Source of the DNA: Streptomyces sp. SID13726
Lineage (GTDB): Bacteria > Actinomycetota > Actinomycetes > Streptomycetales > Streptomycetaceae
DNA length: 64,000 nucleotides
Direction: 5' to 3'
NCBI RefSeq assembly: GCF_010548375.1
Contig: NZ_JAAGLY010000012.1
Location: forward strand, 124,001 to 188,000
How positions within the stretch are numbered: position 1 is the first letter of the stretch; the number at the start of each line of letters is the position of its first letter. Under the pieces are notes generated by a model. It searched no databases and was not told the DNA's origin. It saw nothing but the letters and a program-made list of their open reading frames with translations. The position numbers and the translations under genes were made by a program. This document shows positions 1-8,197 of this stretch, piece after piece.

Positions 1-1446
1 CGCGCGCTTGCGTTCCGCTGCCGTGGCCGCCTCCCGGGCAGCCGTCAGTGCGGACTCGGCCTCGGCGAGCTGTCGCTTGGCCGCCTCATGCTGCTCGGCC
101 AGCTCCGCGTCGCCCGCGTCGAGGCCGTCGACCTCGGCCTTGAGCGTCTCGTACTCCTCCTGCGCGGCGAACGCCCGCTCCTGGGCCTCGTCCCGCGCGG
201 CGGCCAGCCGGTCGATCTCGGCCTGGGCGGAGGCGGCGCGCGAACGGGCCGCGTTGACCTGGCCGTTGAGGCGGGCCAGTCCCTCCCGGCGGTCGGCGAT
301 GGCGCGGGCCACGTCCTTGAGGCGGCGTTCCTCCTGGATGAGCGAACGTTCCAGCTCGGCGCGGTGCGCGACCGTGTCCTCCAAGGCGTGCTCGGCGGCC
401 TCCAGGGCGGCTTCGAGCTCGGCCTCCTGCTCACGGATCCGGGCGGCCTCGCGCTCCATGTCCTCGGGGTCGCGGCCCCGGCGCTCCTCTGGAGGTGCCG
501 AAGTCGCGCTCTTCACGCGCGCGTCGGCCAGCGAGATCGTGCCGCGCACCCGCTCGGCGAGCTGGGAGAGGTCGTACCAGGTCTGCTGGGCGCGCTGGAG
601 CCGGGGAGTGAGCTGCCGTACCTCGTCCTCCAGAAGGGCCTCGCGCTGGAGGGCCTTCTTCAGCTCCTGCTCGGCGGCCTCCTTGCGCTCCTTCAGCGCG
701 GCCTCGTCCGCGACCTCGGTCCGCAGTGCCTGGCGCAGTCGTACGAGATCGTCGGCGAGCAGGCGCAGCCGGGAGTCCCGCAGATCCGCCTGGATGACGG
801 CGGCCCTGCGCGCCACGGCCGCCTGGCGCCCCAGCGGCTTCAACTGCCGCCGCAGTTCGTCCGTCAGGTCCTGCACGCGCGCGAGGTTGGCCTGCATCGC
901 GTCCAGCTTGCGGAGCGCCTTCTCCTTGCGCTTGCGGTGTTTGAGGACACCGGCGGCCTCCTCGATGAAGGCGCGGCGGCCGGTGGGGTCGGCGTGCAGG
1001 ACGCCGTCGAGCTGGCCCTGGCCGACGATGACGTGCATCTCGCGGCCGATGCCGGAGTCGGAGAGCAGGTCCTGGATGTCGAGGAGGCGGCAGGTGTCGC
1101 CGTTGATCTGGTACTCGCTGCCGCCGTTGCGGAACATGATCCGCGTGATGGTGACCTCGGCGTACTCGATAGGTAGGGCGCCGTCGGAGTTGTCGATGGT
1201 CAGGGACACCTCGGCGCGGCCCAGCGGGGGGCGGCCGGTGGTGCCGGCGAAGATGACGTCCTCCATCTTGCCGCCGCGCAGCGACTTGGCGCCCTGCTCG
1301 CCCATCACCCAGCTGAGGGCGTCGACGACGTTGGACTTGCCCGAGCCGTTGGGCCCCACGACACACGTGATCCCCGGCTCGAACCGGAGCGTGGTCGCCG
1401 AGGCGAACGACTTGAACCCTCGGAGGGTCAGGGCCTTGAGGTGCAC
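1..1446 (-). CDS. smc: SMC chromosome partition ATPase, N-terminal part (cut by left edge)
   Basis: This is the N-terminal 482 codons of SMC, the ABC-type ATPase of the condensin-like complex that compacts and segregates chromosomes. The start is GTG at 1446, giving MHLKALTLRGFKSFAS, the classic SMC N-terminus. Walker A is GPNGSGKS at residues 31-38, and a Q-loop-like QINGDTCR segment lies near residues 114-121. From about residue 170 the protein becomes a long charged Ala/Glu/Arg coiled coil that runs off the window, so the hinge, second coiled coil and signature/Walker B half are not visible. SMC proteins are usually near 1190 aa, so roughly 60% is missing. Identification is secure from the head domain. 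Confidence 0.97.
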   Translation of the reverse strand, partial: MHLKALTLRGFKSFASATTLRFEPGITCVVGPNGSGKSNVVDALSWVMGEQGAKSLRGGKMEDVIFAGTTGRPPLGRAEVSLTIDNSDGALPIEYAEVTITRIMFRNGGSEYQINGDTCRLLDIQDLLSDSGIGREMHVIVGQGQLDGVLHADPTGRRAFIEEAAGVLKHRKRKEKALRKLDAMQANLARVQDLTDELRRQLKPLGRQAAVARRAAVIQADLRDSRLRLLADDLVRLRQALRTEVADEAALKERKEAAEQELKKALQREALLEDEVRQLTPRLQRAQQTWYDLSQLAERVRGTISLADARVKSATSAPPEERRGRDPEDMEREAARIREQEAELEAALEAAEHALEDTVAHRAELERSLIQEERRLKDVARAIADRREGLARLNGQVNAARSRAASAQAEIDRLAAARDEAQERAFAAQEEYETLKAEVDGLDAGDAELAEQHEAAKRQLAEAESALTAAREAATAAERKRA

Positions 1447-1573
1447 GCCGCTGGACTCTACCTTCCGGGGGTGTCTCACTCCATGAACGCGCTGTCGCCC
1501 GCGGTTTCACCGTTGAACGTGCAGGGCACACCAAACGTTAAAGAGGGTGGGAGAGCGCACGGGGACAAGAAAG

Positions 1574-1595
1574 AAGGGACGCCGAAGCGTCCCTT
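1574..1595 (-). terminator. Terminator after the 67-aa coiled-coil gene
   Basis: A perfect 9-bp stem (AAGGGACGC/GCGTCCCTT) closes a 4-nt loop. Read on the minus strand the loop is TTCG and the stem is followed by CTTTCTTG, so it fits a rho-independent terminator. It lies 75 bp past the stop of the small gene at 1670-1873 and before smc. Confidence 0.7.
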
Positions 1596-1669
1596 GCAAA
1601 CTCTGACAACTTAGCGGTTGATACAGGCCGCCCAACCACTGCGTGAGCTGTCGTGGAGCGATGCAGTGA

Positions 1670-1873
1670 TCAGGTGAGCGCAGGCTCCGCCTGGTGTGCG
1701 TCGATGCTCTCCAGGAGACTTTCGTGAGAAGCGGCAGCCGCGAGCGCGTCGTTCTCGGCCTGGATCCGTACGAGCTCGGATTCCAGGTCCTGGACGCGCT
1801 GCTGGAGCCGTCGCATCTCGGCGAGGAGTCGAGGGTCGGAGCCGCCGACGTAACCGAGAAGCGCCTTTGCCAT
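1670..1873 (-). CDS. Small coiled-coil protein of unknown function (67 aa)
   Basis: The protein starts MAKALLGYVGGSDPRLLAEM and then has heptad-like Leu spacing (RRLQQRVQDLESELVRIQAE, residues about 21-40) typical of a coiled coil. The ATG at 1873 is preceded by GGAGG at good spacing, and a terminator follows, so it looks like a monocistronic real gene. Longer frames through the same stop begin upstream of this ribosome site and lack their own. No enzymatic motif, signal peptide or membrane segment is seen. It sits between acyP and smc; a structural or adaptor role is only a guess. Confidence 0.8.
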   Translation of the reverse strand: MAKALLGYVGGSDPRLLAEMRRLQQRVQDLESELVRIQAENDALAAAASHESLLESIDAHQAEPALT

Positions 1874-2255
1874 GATGGATGGTCCTCCACACTGAGTGAC
1901 CGACCGAAGCGGTGTGGGTCGTGAGGGATTCGCACCCGCGGTGCTTGACACTCTTGAGTTCGTGCTGCCGTTCATCCATGCCAAACAGCTAAGGTGCGCG
2001 GGGTGCTTTCAGCGTCTCACCAAAAAGTTTGACGGTCAACACGATCACACCCCGTATTGGCGGGCGACCCGGGCCTGCGCGGCCTGGAACGGCGGCGGTG
2101 CGGCTTTCCCGGGGCTCTCGGGGCGTGACGATCATTCTTAGGTGCGGAGCCTGCCACGGAGCATCGTTCTTGGCAACCACCAGCGCCTTTCTGCTGCGGG
2201 CAGGTGCCGGTGGCATGTCCCTCCGCTTCCGCCTGGGCGGTTTTACAGAAACGGC
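1874..2255. other. 382-bp gap between acyP and the small coiled-coil gene; no gene seen
   Basis: Open frames on both strands here lack a plausible ribosome site and the codon bias of the neighbours. The stretch is locally AT-richer near 2010-2060, where TTGAC occurs on both strands, so it probably holds the promoter of the 67-aa gene. No convincing paired -35/-10 or hairpin was found. Confidence 0.4.
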
Positions 2256-2537
2256 TCATCGGATGGCGAAGCCGTCGTAACCCCCGCGAGGTGTGTCCCA
2301 GATCTCGGTGACGCCGTCCACGCGGCCGGGCGTGTCGTCACCCTGGAGCCAGTCGAGGAGTCCTTCGCAGCCCTTCCGCGGCCCTTCCGCGACCACTTGG
2401 ACGCGTCCGTCGTCCAAATTGAGAGCAAAACCACTCAGGCCGCCGATCTCCAGGGCCTTGGCCCGCGTGAACCAGCGGAAACCCACACCTTGGACGCGTC
2501 CTCGCACCCAGGCGACCAGTCGCACATCCTCGCTCAT
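2256..2537 (-). CDS. acyP: Acylphosphatase
   Basis: This 93-aa protein is a full-length acylphosphatase, which hydrolyses acyl phosphates such as carbamoyl phosphate and 1,3-bisphosphoglycerate in the cytosol. The phosphate-binding loop GRVQGVGFRWFT (residues 13-24) carries the catalytic Arg21, and the catalytic Asn40 lies in GFALNLDDGRVQV. It starts at the ATG at 2537. The gene lies beside smc, a common actinobacterial arrangement. Family assignment is secure; its physiological substrate is unknown. Confidence 0.95.
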   Translation of the reverse strand: MSEDVRLVAWVRGRVQGVGFRWFTRAKALEIGGLSGFALNLDDGRVQVVAEGPRKGCEGLLDWLQGDDTPGRVDGVTEIWDTPRGGYDGFAIR

Positions 2538-2708
2538 GGGTGCAACCTAACCGGCCAATGTCTCTCTGGGCACTCCCTCCTCTGGCGCCATGCGGTACTG
2601 TCCGCTGCCAATGAATCTCATACGAAACTCACTCGATCGTGTGGGTTTTGTGACTTGGTTGACCGGGGGGACGCGTCGACCTCACGAACAGACGAGGAAG
2701 GCAAGGAC

Positions 2709-3782
2709 ATGGGACGCCACCGACGCTCCGCCGCCGGCCGCGCCGCCACGGGCCGCGCCACGGGGGTCACAGAGACGCACAGCTCCCACGGGGGCGCATT
2801 CGACCCACAGGACTCGTACAACTTCACCTCGGTGGGCGTCGCCACCTACCGGGGCCAGGAGGAGCCGGACCCCTACGCGCGCAGTGACGCCTACCTGTTC
2901 GCATCGGAGGAGGAGTACGCCCTCTACCGCGGCGAGGGCTACACGCCCGCCGACGGCCCCCGGCGCGGCGGCTCCCACCGCCGCCGCAAGCGGAACCTCG
3001 TGACGCCGGTCAAGACCGGTCTGCTCGGGGTCTCGGCGGCCGTCGCGATCGGCACGGTCGCGGTCGCCACGGGTGTCGTGCCCGGCCTGGACAACTACAA
3101 GCTCGGCGGCGGCACCAGCACCGGCGGCGACGTCCAGGCGGCCGGCTCGCCCACCAACTCCCCGGCCGAGCAGGGTGGCACGTCCGGCAGCGCCGAGAAC
3201 CGCGAGGACGGCTCGTCGACCAGCCGGGACGCCGAGCGCGCCTCCTCGCCCACGCCGGCCCCCTCGACCTCGACGGCCGCGCCGACCGAGAAGCCGACGG
3301 AGAAGCCGGCCGCCACCCCGAGCGAGAAGCCGGAGACGACTCCCTCCCAGAAGGAGAAGGAGCCGGCGCAGCAGGAGACCACTGCGCCGGTGGAGGTCTC
3401 CACGGAGGCCGCCGCCGCTGCCGAGGTGCTTCAGCTCGTCAACGTCGAGCGGGCGAAGGTCGGCTGCAGCCCGGTCGCCGCCAACAGCGCGCTGGCCGAC
3501 CTGGCCGCCGCCTTCAGCAAGGCCATGGCCGACCAGGGCTTCTTCGACCACACCGACCCGAGCGGCGCGACGCCGTGGGACCGGGCCGCGCTGGCCGGCA
3601 TCACCAGCCTCGGCGGCGAGAACATCGCCCGGGGCCAGTCCGACCCGGCGGCCGTCATGGAAGCCTGGATGAACAGCCCCGGCCACAAGGCCAACATCCT
3701 GAACTGCGACTTCAAGACGCTGGGCGTGGGTGTTGTCTTCGGCGCGGGCGGCCCCTGGTGGACGCAGGACTTCGGGTACTAG
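2709..3782 (+). CDS. Membrane-anchored CAP (SCP/PR1) domain protein
   Basis: The protein is 357 aa from the ATG at 2709, chosen because GAGGAAGG sits just upstream; the open frame extends back to 2142 without one. Residues 1-95 are cytoplasmic and end in a basic stretch (RRRKR). A single membrane helix spans about 101-123. A Ser/Thr/Pro/Glu-rich linker covers about 130-235. The CAP/SCP domain fills the C-terminal ~120 residues (LVNVERAKVGCSPV, FFDHTDPSGATPWDRA, GGENIARGQ, WMNSPGHKANILNCDFKTLG). The topology places the CAP domain outside the cell. Bacterial CAP proteins have unclear function; lipid binding or proteolysis are proposed for the superfamily. Confidence 0.9.
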   Translation: MGRHRRSAAGRAATGRATGVTETHSSHGGAFDPQDSYNFTSVGVATYRGQEEPDPYARSDAYLFASEEEYALYRGEGYTPADGPRRGGSHRRRKRNLVTPVKTGLLGVSAAVAIGTVAVATGVVPGLDNYKLGGGTSTGGDVQAAGSPTNSPAEQGGTSGSAENREDGSSTSRDAERASSPTPAPSTSTAAPTEKPTEKPAATPSEKPETTPSQKEKEPAQQETTAPVEVSTEAAAAAEVLQLVNVERAKVGCSPVAANSALADLAAAFSKAMADQGFFDHTDPSGATPWDRAALAGITSLGGENIARGQSDPAAVMEAWMNSPGHKANILNCDFKTLGVGVVFGAGGPWWTQDFGY

Positions 3783-3850
3783 ACACCGACGGCACCACGA
3801 CGTGGACACCGGCGGCACCACGACACCGGGCTTCGGCATCGATCGCGGTC

Positions 3851-3888
3851 GCACTAACTTCCGGTTAGTGCGACCTGTCGGTTAGTGC
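3851..3888. promoter_or_regulatory. Candidate HxlR operator: inverted plus direct repeat
   Basis: A perfect 8-bp inverted repeat, GCACTAAC at 3851-3858 and GTTAGTGC at 3864-3871, is followed by a third GTTAGTGC at 3881-3888. The cluster lies 23-60 bp before the HxlR regulator start, where an autoregulatory site would be expected. The repeats are seen directly; the binding protein is inferred. Confidence 0.6.
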
Positions 3889-3910
3889 TGTATTCCAGTA
3901 CGCTCGTGAT

Positions 3911-4312
3911 ATGGACACCACACAGCCGCCTCTGGAGGCGCAGGACCTCCCGTACGACGTGTTCGCCAAGGCCTGCCCCTCGCGCGGCACGCTGGAGCAC
4001 GTGACGGGCCGCTGGGGCGGACTGACGCTCGGCGCCCTGTACGAGGGCTCGCTGCGCTTCAACGAACTGCGCCGCCGGGTCGACGGCGTCAGCGAGAAGA
4101 TGCTCTCCCAGACCCTCCAGGCCCTGGAGCGCGACGGCCTGGTGCACCGCGAGGCCCAGCCCACCAACCCGCCCCGCGTCGACTACGAACTGACCCCGCT
4201 CGGCCGTGACGTCGCCGAGCGACTGCTCGGCCTCATCCATTTCGTGGAGGGCCGCATGGACGACGTACTGGCCGCCCGCGAGCGCTACGACGTGACGCGC
4301 GGCGCCCGCTGA
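3911..4312 (+). CDS. HxlR-family winged-helix transcriptional regulator
   Basis: The 133-aa protein has the HxlR layout: an N-terminal lead with a Cys at residue 22 (FAKACPSRGTLEHVTGRWGG), a winged helix (LRFNELRRRVDGVSEKMLSQ) and the wing region (RDGLVHREAQPTNPPRVDYE, LTPLGRDV). HxlR proteins often sense redox or electrophile stress through that Cys, but this is not shown here. Repeats at 3851-3888 probably form its own operator. Its 3' end overlaps mutM by 28 bp tail to tail. No divergent target gene is adjacent, so the regulon beyond itself is unknown. Confidence 0.92.
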   Translation: MDTTQPPLEAQDLPYDVFAKACPSRGTLEHVTGRWGGLTLGALYEGSLRFNELRRRVDGVSEKMLSQTLQALERDGLVHREAQPTNPPRVDYELTPLGRDVAERLLGLIHFVEGRMDDVLAARERYDVTRGAR

Positions 4313-5145
4313 CACCGCGGGCAGAAGTAGCTGGACCGGTTCATCCACGGCCGCCGGCGCATCGGCGTACCGCACCTCTTGCACGGCAGCCCCTCACGGC
4401 CGTACGCGTCGAGAGACCGGTCGAAGTACCCTGACTCGCCGTTCACGTTGACGTACAGGCTGTCGAAGCTGGTGCCGCCGACGTCCAGGGCCGCGTTCAT
4501 CACATCCCTTACGTGGCCCAGGAGTTCGGCCGTGCGCGGGCGCGTGAAGCCCGCCGTGGGGCGCTCGTAGTGGATGCGCGAGCGCCAAAGGGCCTCGTCC
4601 GCGTAGATGTTGCCGACTCCGCTGATCAACGACTGGTCCAACAGGGCCCGTTTGACGGTGCTGCGCTTGCGGCGCAGGGACGCGTGGAAGGCGTCGTCGT
4701 CGAAGAGCGGGTCCAGGGGGTCGCGGGCGATGTGCGCGATGACGTCGGGCAGTCCGTCGGGGGTGTTGTCGTGCAACGACAGTCCGCCGAAGGTGCGTTG
4801 GTCGACGAAGCGCAGTTCGGTGTCGACCTCGTCCGCGAACCGCACCCGGATCCTGAGGTGCTTCTCGTCGGGCGCCGCGGGCGGCTGGACCAGCAGCTGA
4901 CCGCTCATCCCGAGGTGCGCGAGGATCGACTGGCCGGTGTCCTCCAGCGGCAGCCACAGGTACTTGCCGCGCCGGCTGGGCGTCCCCACGCGGTGCCCCT
5001 TGAGCCGGTGCGCGAAGTCGTCGGCACCGGCGAGATGCCGGCGCACCGCACGCGGGTGCAGCACCTCGGCATCGACGACCGTACGGTGGGCGACCCACCG
5101 CTCGAGACCCCGCCGTACGACCTCGACCTCGGGCAACTCGGGCAT
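4285..5145 (-). CDS. mutM: Formamidopyrimidine-DNA glycosylase (Fpg/MutM)
   Basis: The 286-aa enzyme excises 8-oxoguanine and formamidopyrimidines and nicks the abasic site. The N-terminus MPELPEVE provides the catalytic Pro2 and Glu3. The helix-two-turn-helix region (DQSLISGVGNIYADEALW, about 165-182) and the C-terminal zinc finger with paired Cys (LPCKRCGTPM and SYFCPRCQR) are intact. It lies downstream of rnc, separated by a terminator-like hairpin, and overlaps the convergent HxlR gene at its 3' end. Length and motifs match the family. Confidence 0.97.
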   Translation of the reverse strand: MPELPEVEVVRRGLERWVAHRTVVDAEVLHPRAVRRHLAGADDFAHRLKGHRVGTPSRRGKYLWLPLEDTGQSILAHLGMSGQLLVQPPAAPDEKHLRIRVRFADEVDTELRFVDQRTFGGLSLHDNTPDGLPDVIAHIARDPLDPLFDDDAFHASLRRKRSTVKRALLDQSLISGVGNIYADEALWRSRIHYERPTAGFTRPRTAELLGHVRDVMNAALDVGGTSFDSLYVNVNGESGYFDRSLDAYGREGLPCKRCGTPMRRRPWMNRSSYFCPRCQRAPRVTS

Positions 5146-5178
5146 GGGGCTCCCCCGTCACAGACCGGTGTAAGAGCC

Positions 5179-5211
5179 GAGCGCCCGCCCCGGTGTACGG
5201 GGCAGGCGCTC
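5179..5211 (-). terminator. Hairpin terminator between rnc and mutM
   Basis: A 14-position stem with one mismatch (GAGCGCC-C-GCCCCG paired with CGGGGC-A-GGCGCTC) closes a 5-nt loop. It is 74 bp downstream of the rnc stop in the direction of transcription and just before mutM. There is no U tract, as is common in Streptomyces. Confidence 0.5.
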
Positions 5212-5284
5212 GACCGCGCTGTTCTTCCGGACGCGCTGTCGTCCCAGCCGCGCTCTGTTTCAGGGCGCGCTGTCGCTCCAGGCG

Positions 5285-6106
5285 TCAGGCGGAGACGGAC
5301 GACGGACCTTCGTCGTCGTCCTCGGCGGCTTCGACGGCTTCGACAGCCTTCTCCGCCGCCGCCTTGGCGCGCTCGTCCGCGGCGGCCCTGATGGACCTCC
5401 ACGCGGACTCAGCGGCCTGCTGCTCCGCCTCCTTCTTGCTGCGGCCGGTGCCGGTGCCGTACGAGACGCCTCCGACGCGGGCGGCAGCAGTGAAGGTCTT
5501 CTCGTGATCGGGGCCGGTCTCCGTGACCAGGTACTCGGGCACGCCGAGTCCTTCCGTCGCGGTGAGCTCCTGGAGACTGGTCTTCCAGTCCAGGCCGGCT
5601 CCGAGGTTCGAGGACTTCTCGATCAGCGGGTCGAACAGGCGATGCACCAGTTCGGAGGCCGCGTCGAGGCCCTGGTCGAGATAGACCGCACCGATCACCG
5701 CTTCAAGGGTGTCGGCGAGGATGGATGCCTTGTCCCGGCCGCCCGTGCCCTCTTCACCCCGGCCGAGCCGGATGAAGGAGCCCAGTTCCAGTCCGCGACC
5801 GACCTCCGCCAGCGCACGCGAGTTGACCACCGCGGCCCGCAACTTGGCCAGCTGGCCTTCGGGCAGGTCGGGGTGGGTGGTGTACAGCGTGTCCGTGACG
5901 ACCAGACCGAGCACGGAGTCCCCGAGGAACTCCAGCCGCTCGTTGGTCGGCAGACCGCCGTTCTCGTACGCGTAGGAACGGTGGGTCAGCGCACGCACCA
6001 GAAGGGCGGACTCGAGTTTGTACCCGAGCCGCCCTTCCAACAGCGTGTGGGACGAGGCCTGGTTGTCGCCCGAGTTCTTCTTCGGCGTGGACACAGTGCC
6101 TCTCAC
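5285..6106 (-). CDS. rnc: Ribonuclease III
   Basis: RNase III cleaves double-stranded RNA in rRNA processing and mRNA decay; in S. coelicolor the equivalent gene is absB, a global regulator of antibiotic synthesis. The catalytic signature NERLEFLGDSVLG is near residues 55-67, and the second acidic cluster DTLEAVIGAVYLD lies about 75 residues on. The dsRNA-binding domain follows (DWKTSLQELTATEGLGVPEY to SKKEAEQQAAESAW). An Ala/Glu-rich tail ends the protein. I chose GTG 6106 (VRGTVSTPKKNS), 7 nt after the rpmF stop; GTG 6094 is an alternative with a slightly better GAGAGG site. It is cotranscribed with rpmF and the YceD gene. Confidence 0.96.
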   Translation of the reverse strand: MRGTVSTPKKNSGDNQASSHTLLEGRLGYKLESALLVRALTHRSYAYENGGLPTNERLEFLGDSVLGLVVTDTLYTTHPDLPEGQLAKLRAAVVNSRALAEVGRGLELGSFIRLGRGEEGTGGRDKASILADTLEAVIGAVYLDQGLDAASELVHRLFDPLIEKSSNLGAGLDWKTSLQELTATEGLGVPEYLVTETGPDHEKTFTAAARVGGVSYGTGTGRSKKEAEQQAAESAWRSIRAAADERAKAAAEKAVEAVEAAEDDDEGPSSVSA

Positions 6107-6113
6107 CAGCCGC

Positions 6114-6287
6114 TCAGACCTCGAGGACCTGGCGCTTGTTGTAGGTGCCGCAAGACGGGCACGCGATGTGCTGCAGCTTGGGCTCGTGGCAGCGCTCGCA
6201 CGCAACCAGGGTGGGGACCGCAGCCTTCCACTGCGACCGGCGGTGGCGCGTGTTGCTGCGCGACATCTTCCGCTTCGGAACAGCCAC
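6114..6287 (-). CDS. rpmF: 50S ribosomal protein L32
   Basis: A 57-aa protein beginning (GTG)AVPKRKMSRSNTRHRR, the standard L32 N-terminus, with a zinc-ribbon pair of CxxC motifs (CERCHE and CPSCGTYNKR). The start at 6287 is 2 nt from the stop of the YceD gene, and the stop lies 7 nt before rnc. The yceD-rpmF pair is a conserved bacterial ribosome-assembly operon. Confidence 0.97.
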   Translation of the reverse strand: MAVPKRKMSRSNTRHRRSQWKAAVPTLVACERCHEPKLQHIACPSCGTYNKRQVLEV

Positions 6288-6289
6288 GG

Positions 6290-6940
6290 CTACTTCTCCT
6301 GCTTCTCGTCGACGCCCGCTTCCGCGTCAGCGCCGCTGATCTCGTCCTTCTCGCCGTCTCCGAGTGAACCGGCGAGTCCCTGCAAAGCCGCCCAACGAAT
6401 GTCGACGGCATCATGGTGGTGGTCCGGGTCGTCCGTGAGCCGCGCTCCGCACTCGGAGCACAGGCCCAGACAGTCGTCCTGGCACACCGGCTGCATCGGC
6501 AGTGCGAGCACCACCGCATCACGCAGCACGGGTTCGAGGTCGAACAATCCGTCCTCGATGAAGAGCCTGTCCTCGTCTTCCTCGGCGTCGTCGGCCGGTT
6601 CCGCCGCGGGGCGGCCACGGTCGTCGGCGTCAGGGTACGAGAACATCTCCTGGAAGTCCGCTTCGAGCGCCAGCTCAAGCGGCTCCAGACACCTTACGCA
6701 CTCCCCCTTGGCCTGTGCACGGGCGGTGCCTGTGACAAGCACCCCTTCCATGACCGACTCAAGGCGGAGGTCGAGCTCGACCGGGGCGCCTTCCGGCACT
6801 CCGATCACTCCCTGGATCCCGAGATCCTTGGGAGCGTCGATCTCACGGGTCAGGCGCTGGAGCGCGCCAGGACGCCGGCCCAGCTCGTGTGTGTCGAACA
6901 CGAGAGGGTTGCGGTGGTCGAGGCGGGCGTTCAGAGCCAT
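6290..6940 (-). CDS. YceD/DUF177 family protein (23S rRNA accumulation)
   Basis: The 216-aa protein belongs to the YceD/DUF177 family, linked to 23S rRNA accumulation or large-subunit assembly. It starts MALNARLDHRNPLVFDTHEL at the ATG at 6940. A Cys pair in GECVRCLEPL (about 79-88) and a second cluster in CQDDCLGLCSECGARL (about 153-168) are the typical metal-binding-like features. The C-terminus is an acidic tail. It is the first gene of a tight operon with rpmF and rnc (2 nt and 7 nt gaps), which supports a ribosome-biogenesis role. Confidence 0.9.
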   Translation of the reverse strand: MALNARLDHRNPLVFDTHELGRRPGALQRLTREIDAPKDLGIQGVIGVPEGAPVELDLRLESVMEGVLVTGTARAQAKGECVRCLEPLELALEADFQEMFSYPDADDRGRPAAEPADDAEEDEDRLFIEDGLFDLEPVLRDAVVLALPMQPVCQDDCLGLCSECGARLTDDPDHHHDAVDIRWAALQGLAGSLGDGEKDEISGADAEAGVDEKQEK

Positions 6941-7072
6941 TCCTGCTTTCGATCTTCGAACTCAGAGGGACGCTGCCCTTCGGTGTTCCCGGGCAGCGTT
7001 GATCGCGGACGTACACGCGACCGAAGAGCCAGGATACTGGACCTTTCGCTCACGGCCCAATCCGGTGGTCCC

Positions 7073-8140
7073 TTACTGGCCGCGACCCTGCTCGTACGCC
7101 CTCAGCTGCTCCGGCGTGATCATGCCGGTGTCGAAGAGGCTGGTCTCGTCCAGGGCGTAGCTCTGCTGCGCCTGGTGAGCCTGCTGTTGCTGCTGGGCCT
7201 GGTGCGGGTCGTACCCGGCCTGCTGCTGGTCGTAGCCCTGGTAGGCGTAGGGATCGGCCTGCTGGTAGCCGTACTGGTCCTGCTGCGCGTACGGATCGGG
7301 CTGCTGCTGGTAGCCGCCGTAGACGTCGGTCTGCTGCTGATAGCCGTACGCCGCCTGCTGGGCGTACTCCGGCTGCTCGGCCGGGGTCTGCTGCGCCCGG
7401 GCCGCGGCCCGGCTGTCCTGCTCGGCGAGGGCCGCGAGGTCGGCCAGGTAGTCGGCGTCGCTGGAGTGCTGGACGGTGGAGGTGTCGTCGGCGAGGGCGC
7501 CGAGGTCGTCCGAGGCGATACGGCCGTGCAGCTTCTGGCGGCCGCGGCCGACGGCCTCCAGGGTCTTGGCGAGGACCGCCTCGAAGGCGCCGAGCTTGGC
7601 GTCGACGTAGGAGTCGGCGTCCTTGCGCAGGGTCTCGGGGTCGTGGCTGCGCTCGGGGGCGTCCTCGTCCTCGTAGCCGTTCTCGTCGAGGCCGGGACCG
7701 GTGCCGAGGAGCTTCTCGCGGCCGCGGCCGACCGAGCCGAGGGTCTTGGTGAGGACGACCTCGAAGTTGGCGAGCTTGGAGTCGACGTAGTCGTCGGCCT
7801 CGGCGCGGACGTCCTCGGCCTCCTGACGGGCCTCGTTGAGGATCCGGTCGGCCTCGGCCTGGGAGCGGCGGGCGACCTCGGTGTCGGAGATCAGCGAGCC
7901 GCGCTCGGCGTGCGCCGTGGAGATGATCCGGTCGGCCTCCTGGCGGGCCTGCTCGACCATCTGCTCACGGCCGCCGATCAGCTCCTGGGCCTGCGCGAGG
8001 GAACCGGGCAGGGCCTCGCGCACCTCTTCGAGCATCGCGAGCAGTTCGGCGCGGTTGACCATCACCGAGGCCGACATGGGCATCGACCTGGCGCCGGAGA
8101 CCGAGGCCACGATCTCGTCGAGCTTCTTCTGCACGTCCAC
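7073..8140 (-). CDS. sepIVA: SepIVA-like DivIVA-domain septation protein with Gln/Tyr-rich tail
   Basis: The 355-aa protein (GTG at 8140, MDVQKKLDEIVASVSGARSM) is mainly coiled coil: Ala/Glu/Arg heptads at about 30-125 (ELLAMLEEVREALPGS, AEADRILNEARQEAEDVRAE). A repeated motif follows, with YVDSKLANFEVVLTKTLGSV near 118 and YVDAKLGAFEAVLAKTLEAV near 178. From about residue 255 the sequence is a low-complexity Gln/Tyr/Pro/Asp tail, ending in SLFDTGMITPEQLRAYEQ. The place between coaD and the YceD-rpmF-rnc-mutM block matches mycobacterial SepIVA, a DivIVA-like septation factor, so I infer orthology. The function in Streptomyces is not shown by sequence. Confidence 0.75.
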   Translation of the reverse strand: MDVQKKLDEIVASVSGARSMPMSASVMVNRAELLAMLEEVREALPGSLAQAQELIGGREQMVEQARQEADRIISTAHAERGSLISDTEVARRSQAEADRILNEARQEAEDVRAEADDYVDSKLANFEVVLTKTLGSVGRGREKLLGTGPGLDENGYEDEDAPERSHDPETLRKDADSYVDAKLGAFEAVLAKTLEAVGRGRQKLHGRIASDDLGALADDTSTVQHSSDADYLADLAALAEQDSRAAARAQQTPAEQPEYAQQAAYGYQQQTDVYGGYQQQPDPYAQQDQYGYQQADPYAYQGYDQQQAGYDPHQAQQQQQAHQAQQSYALDETSLFDTGMITPEQLRAYEQGRGQ

Positions 8141-8197
8141 CTGTGCTCGCCACTCTCTACAGCTGTGTTGGAGACGGACGGGACGACTGTAGCCCCA

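Noticed and set aside
1925..1960. TpsiC-like GTGCGAATCCC sequence suggesting a tRNA
   Set aside because: No matching acceptor or anticodon arm and only four of five T-stem pairs.
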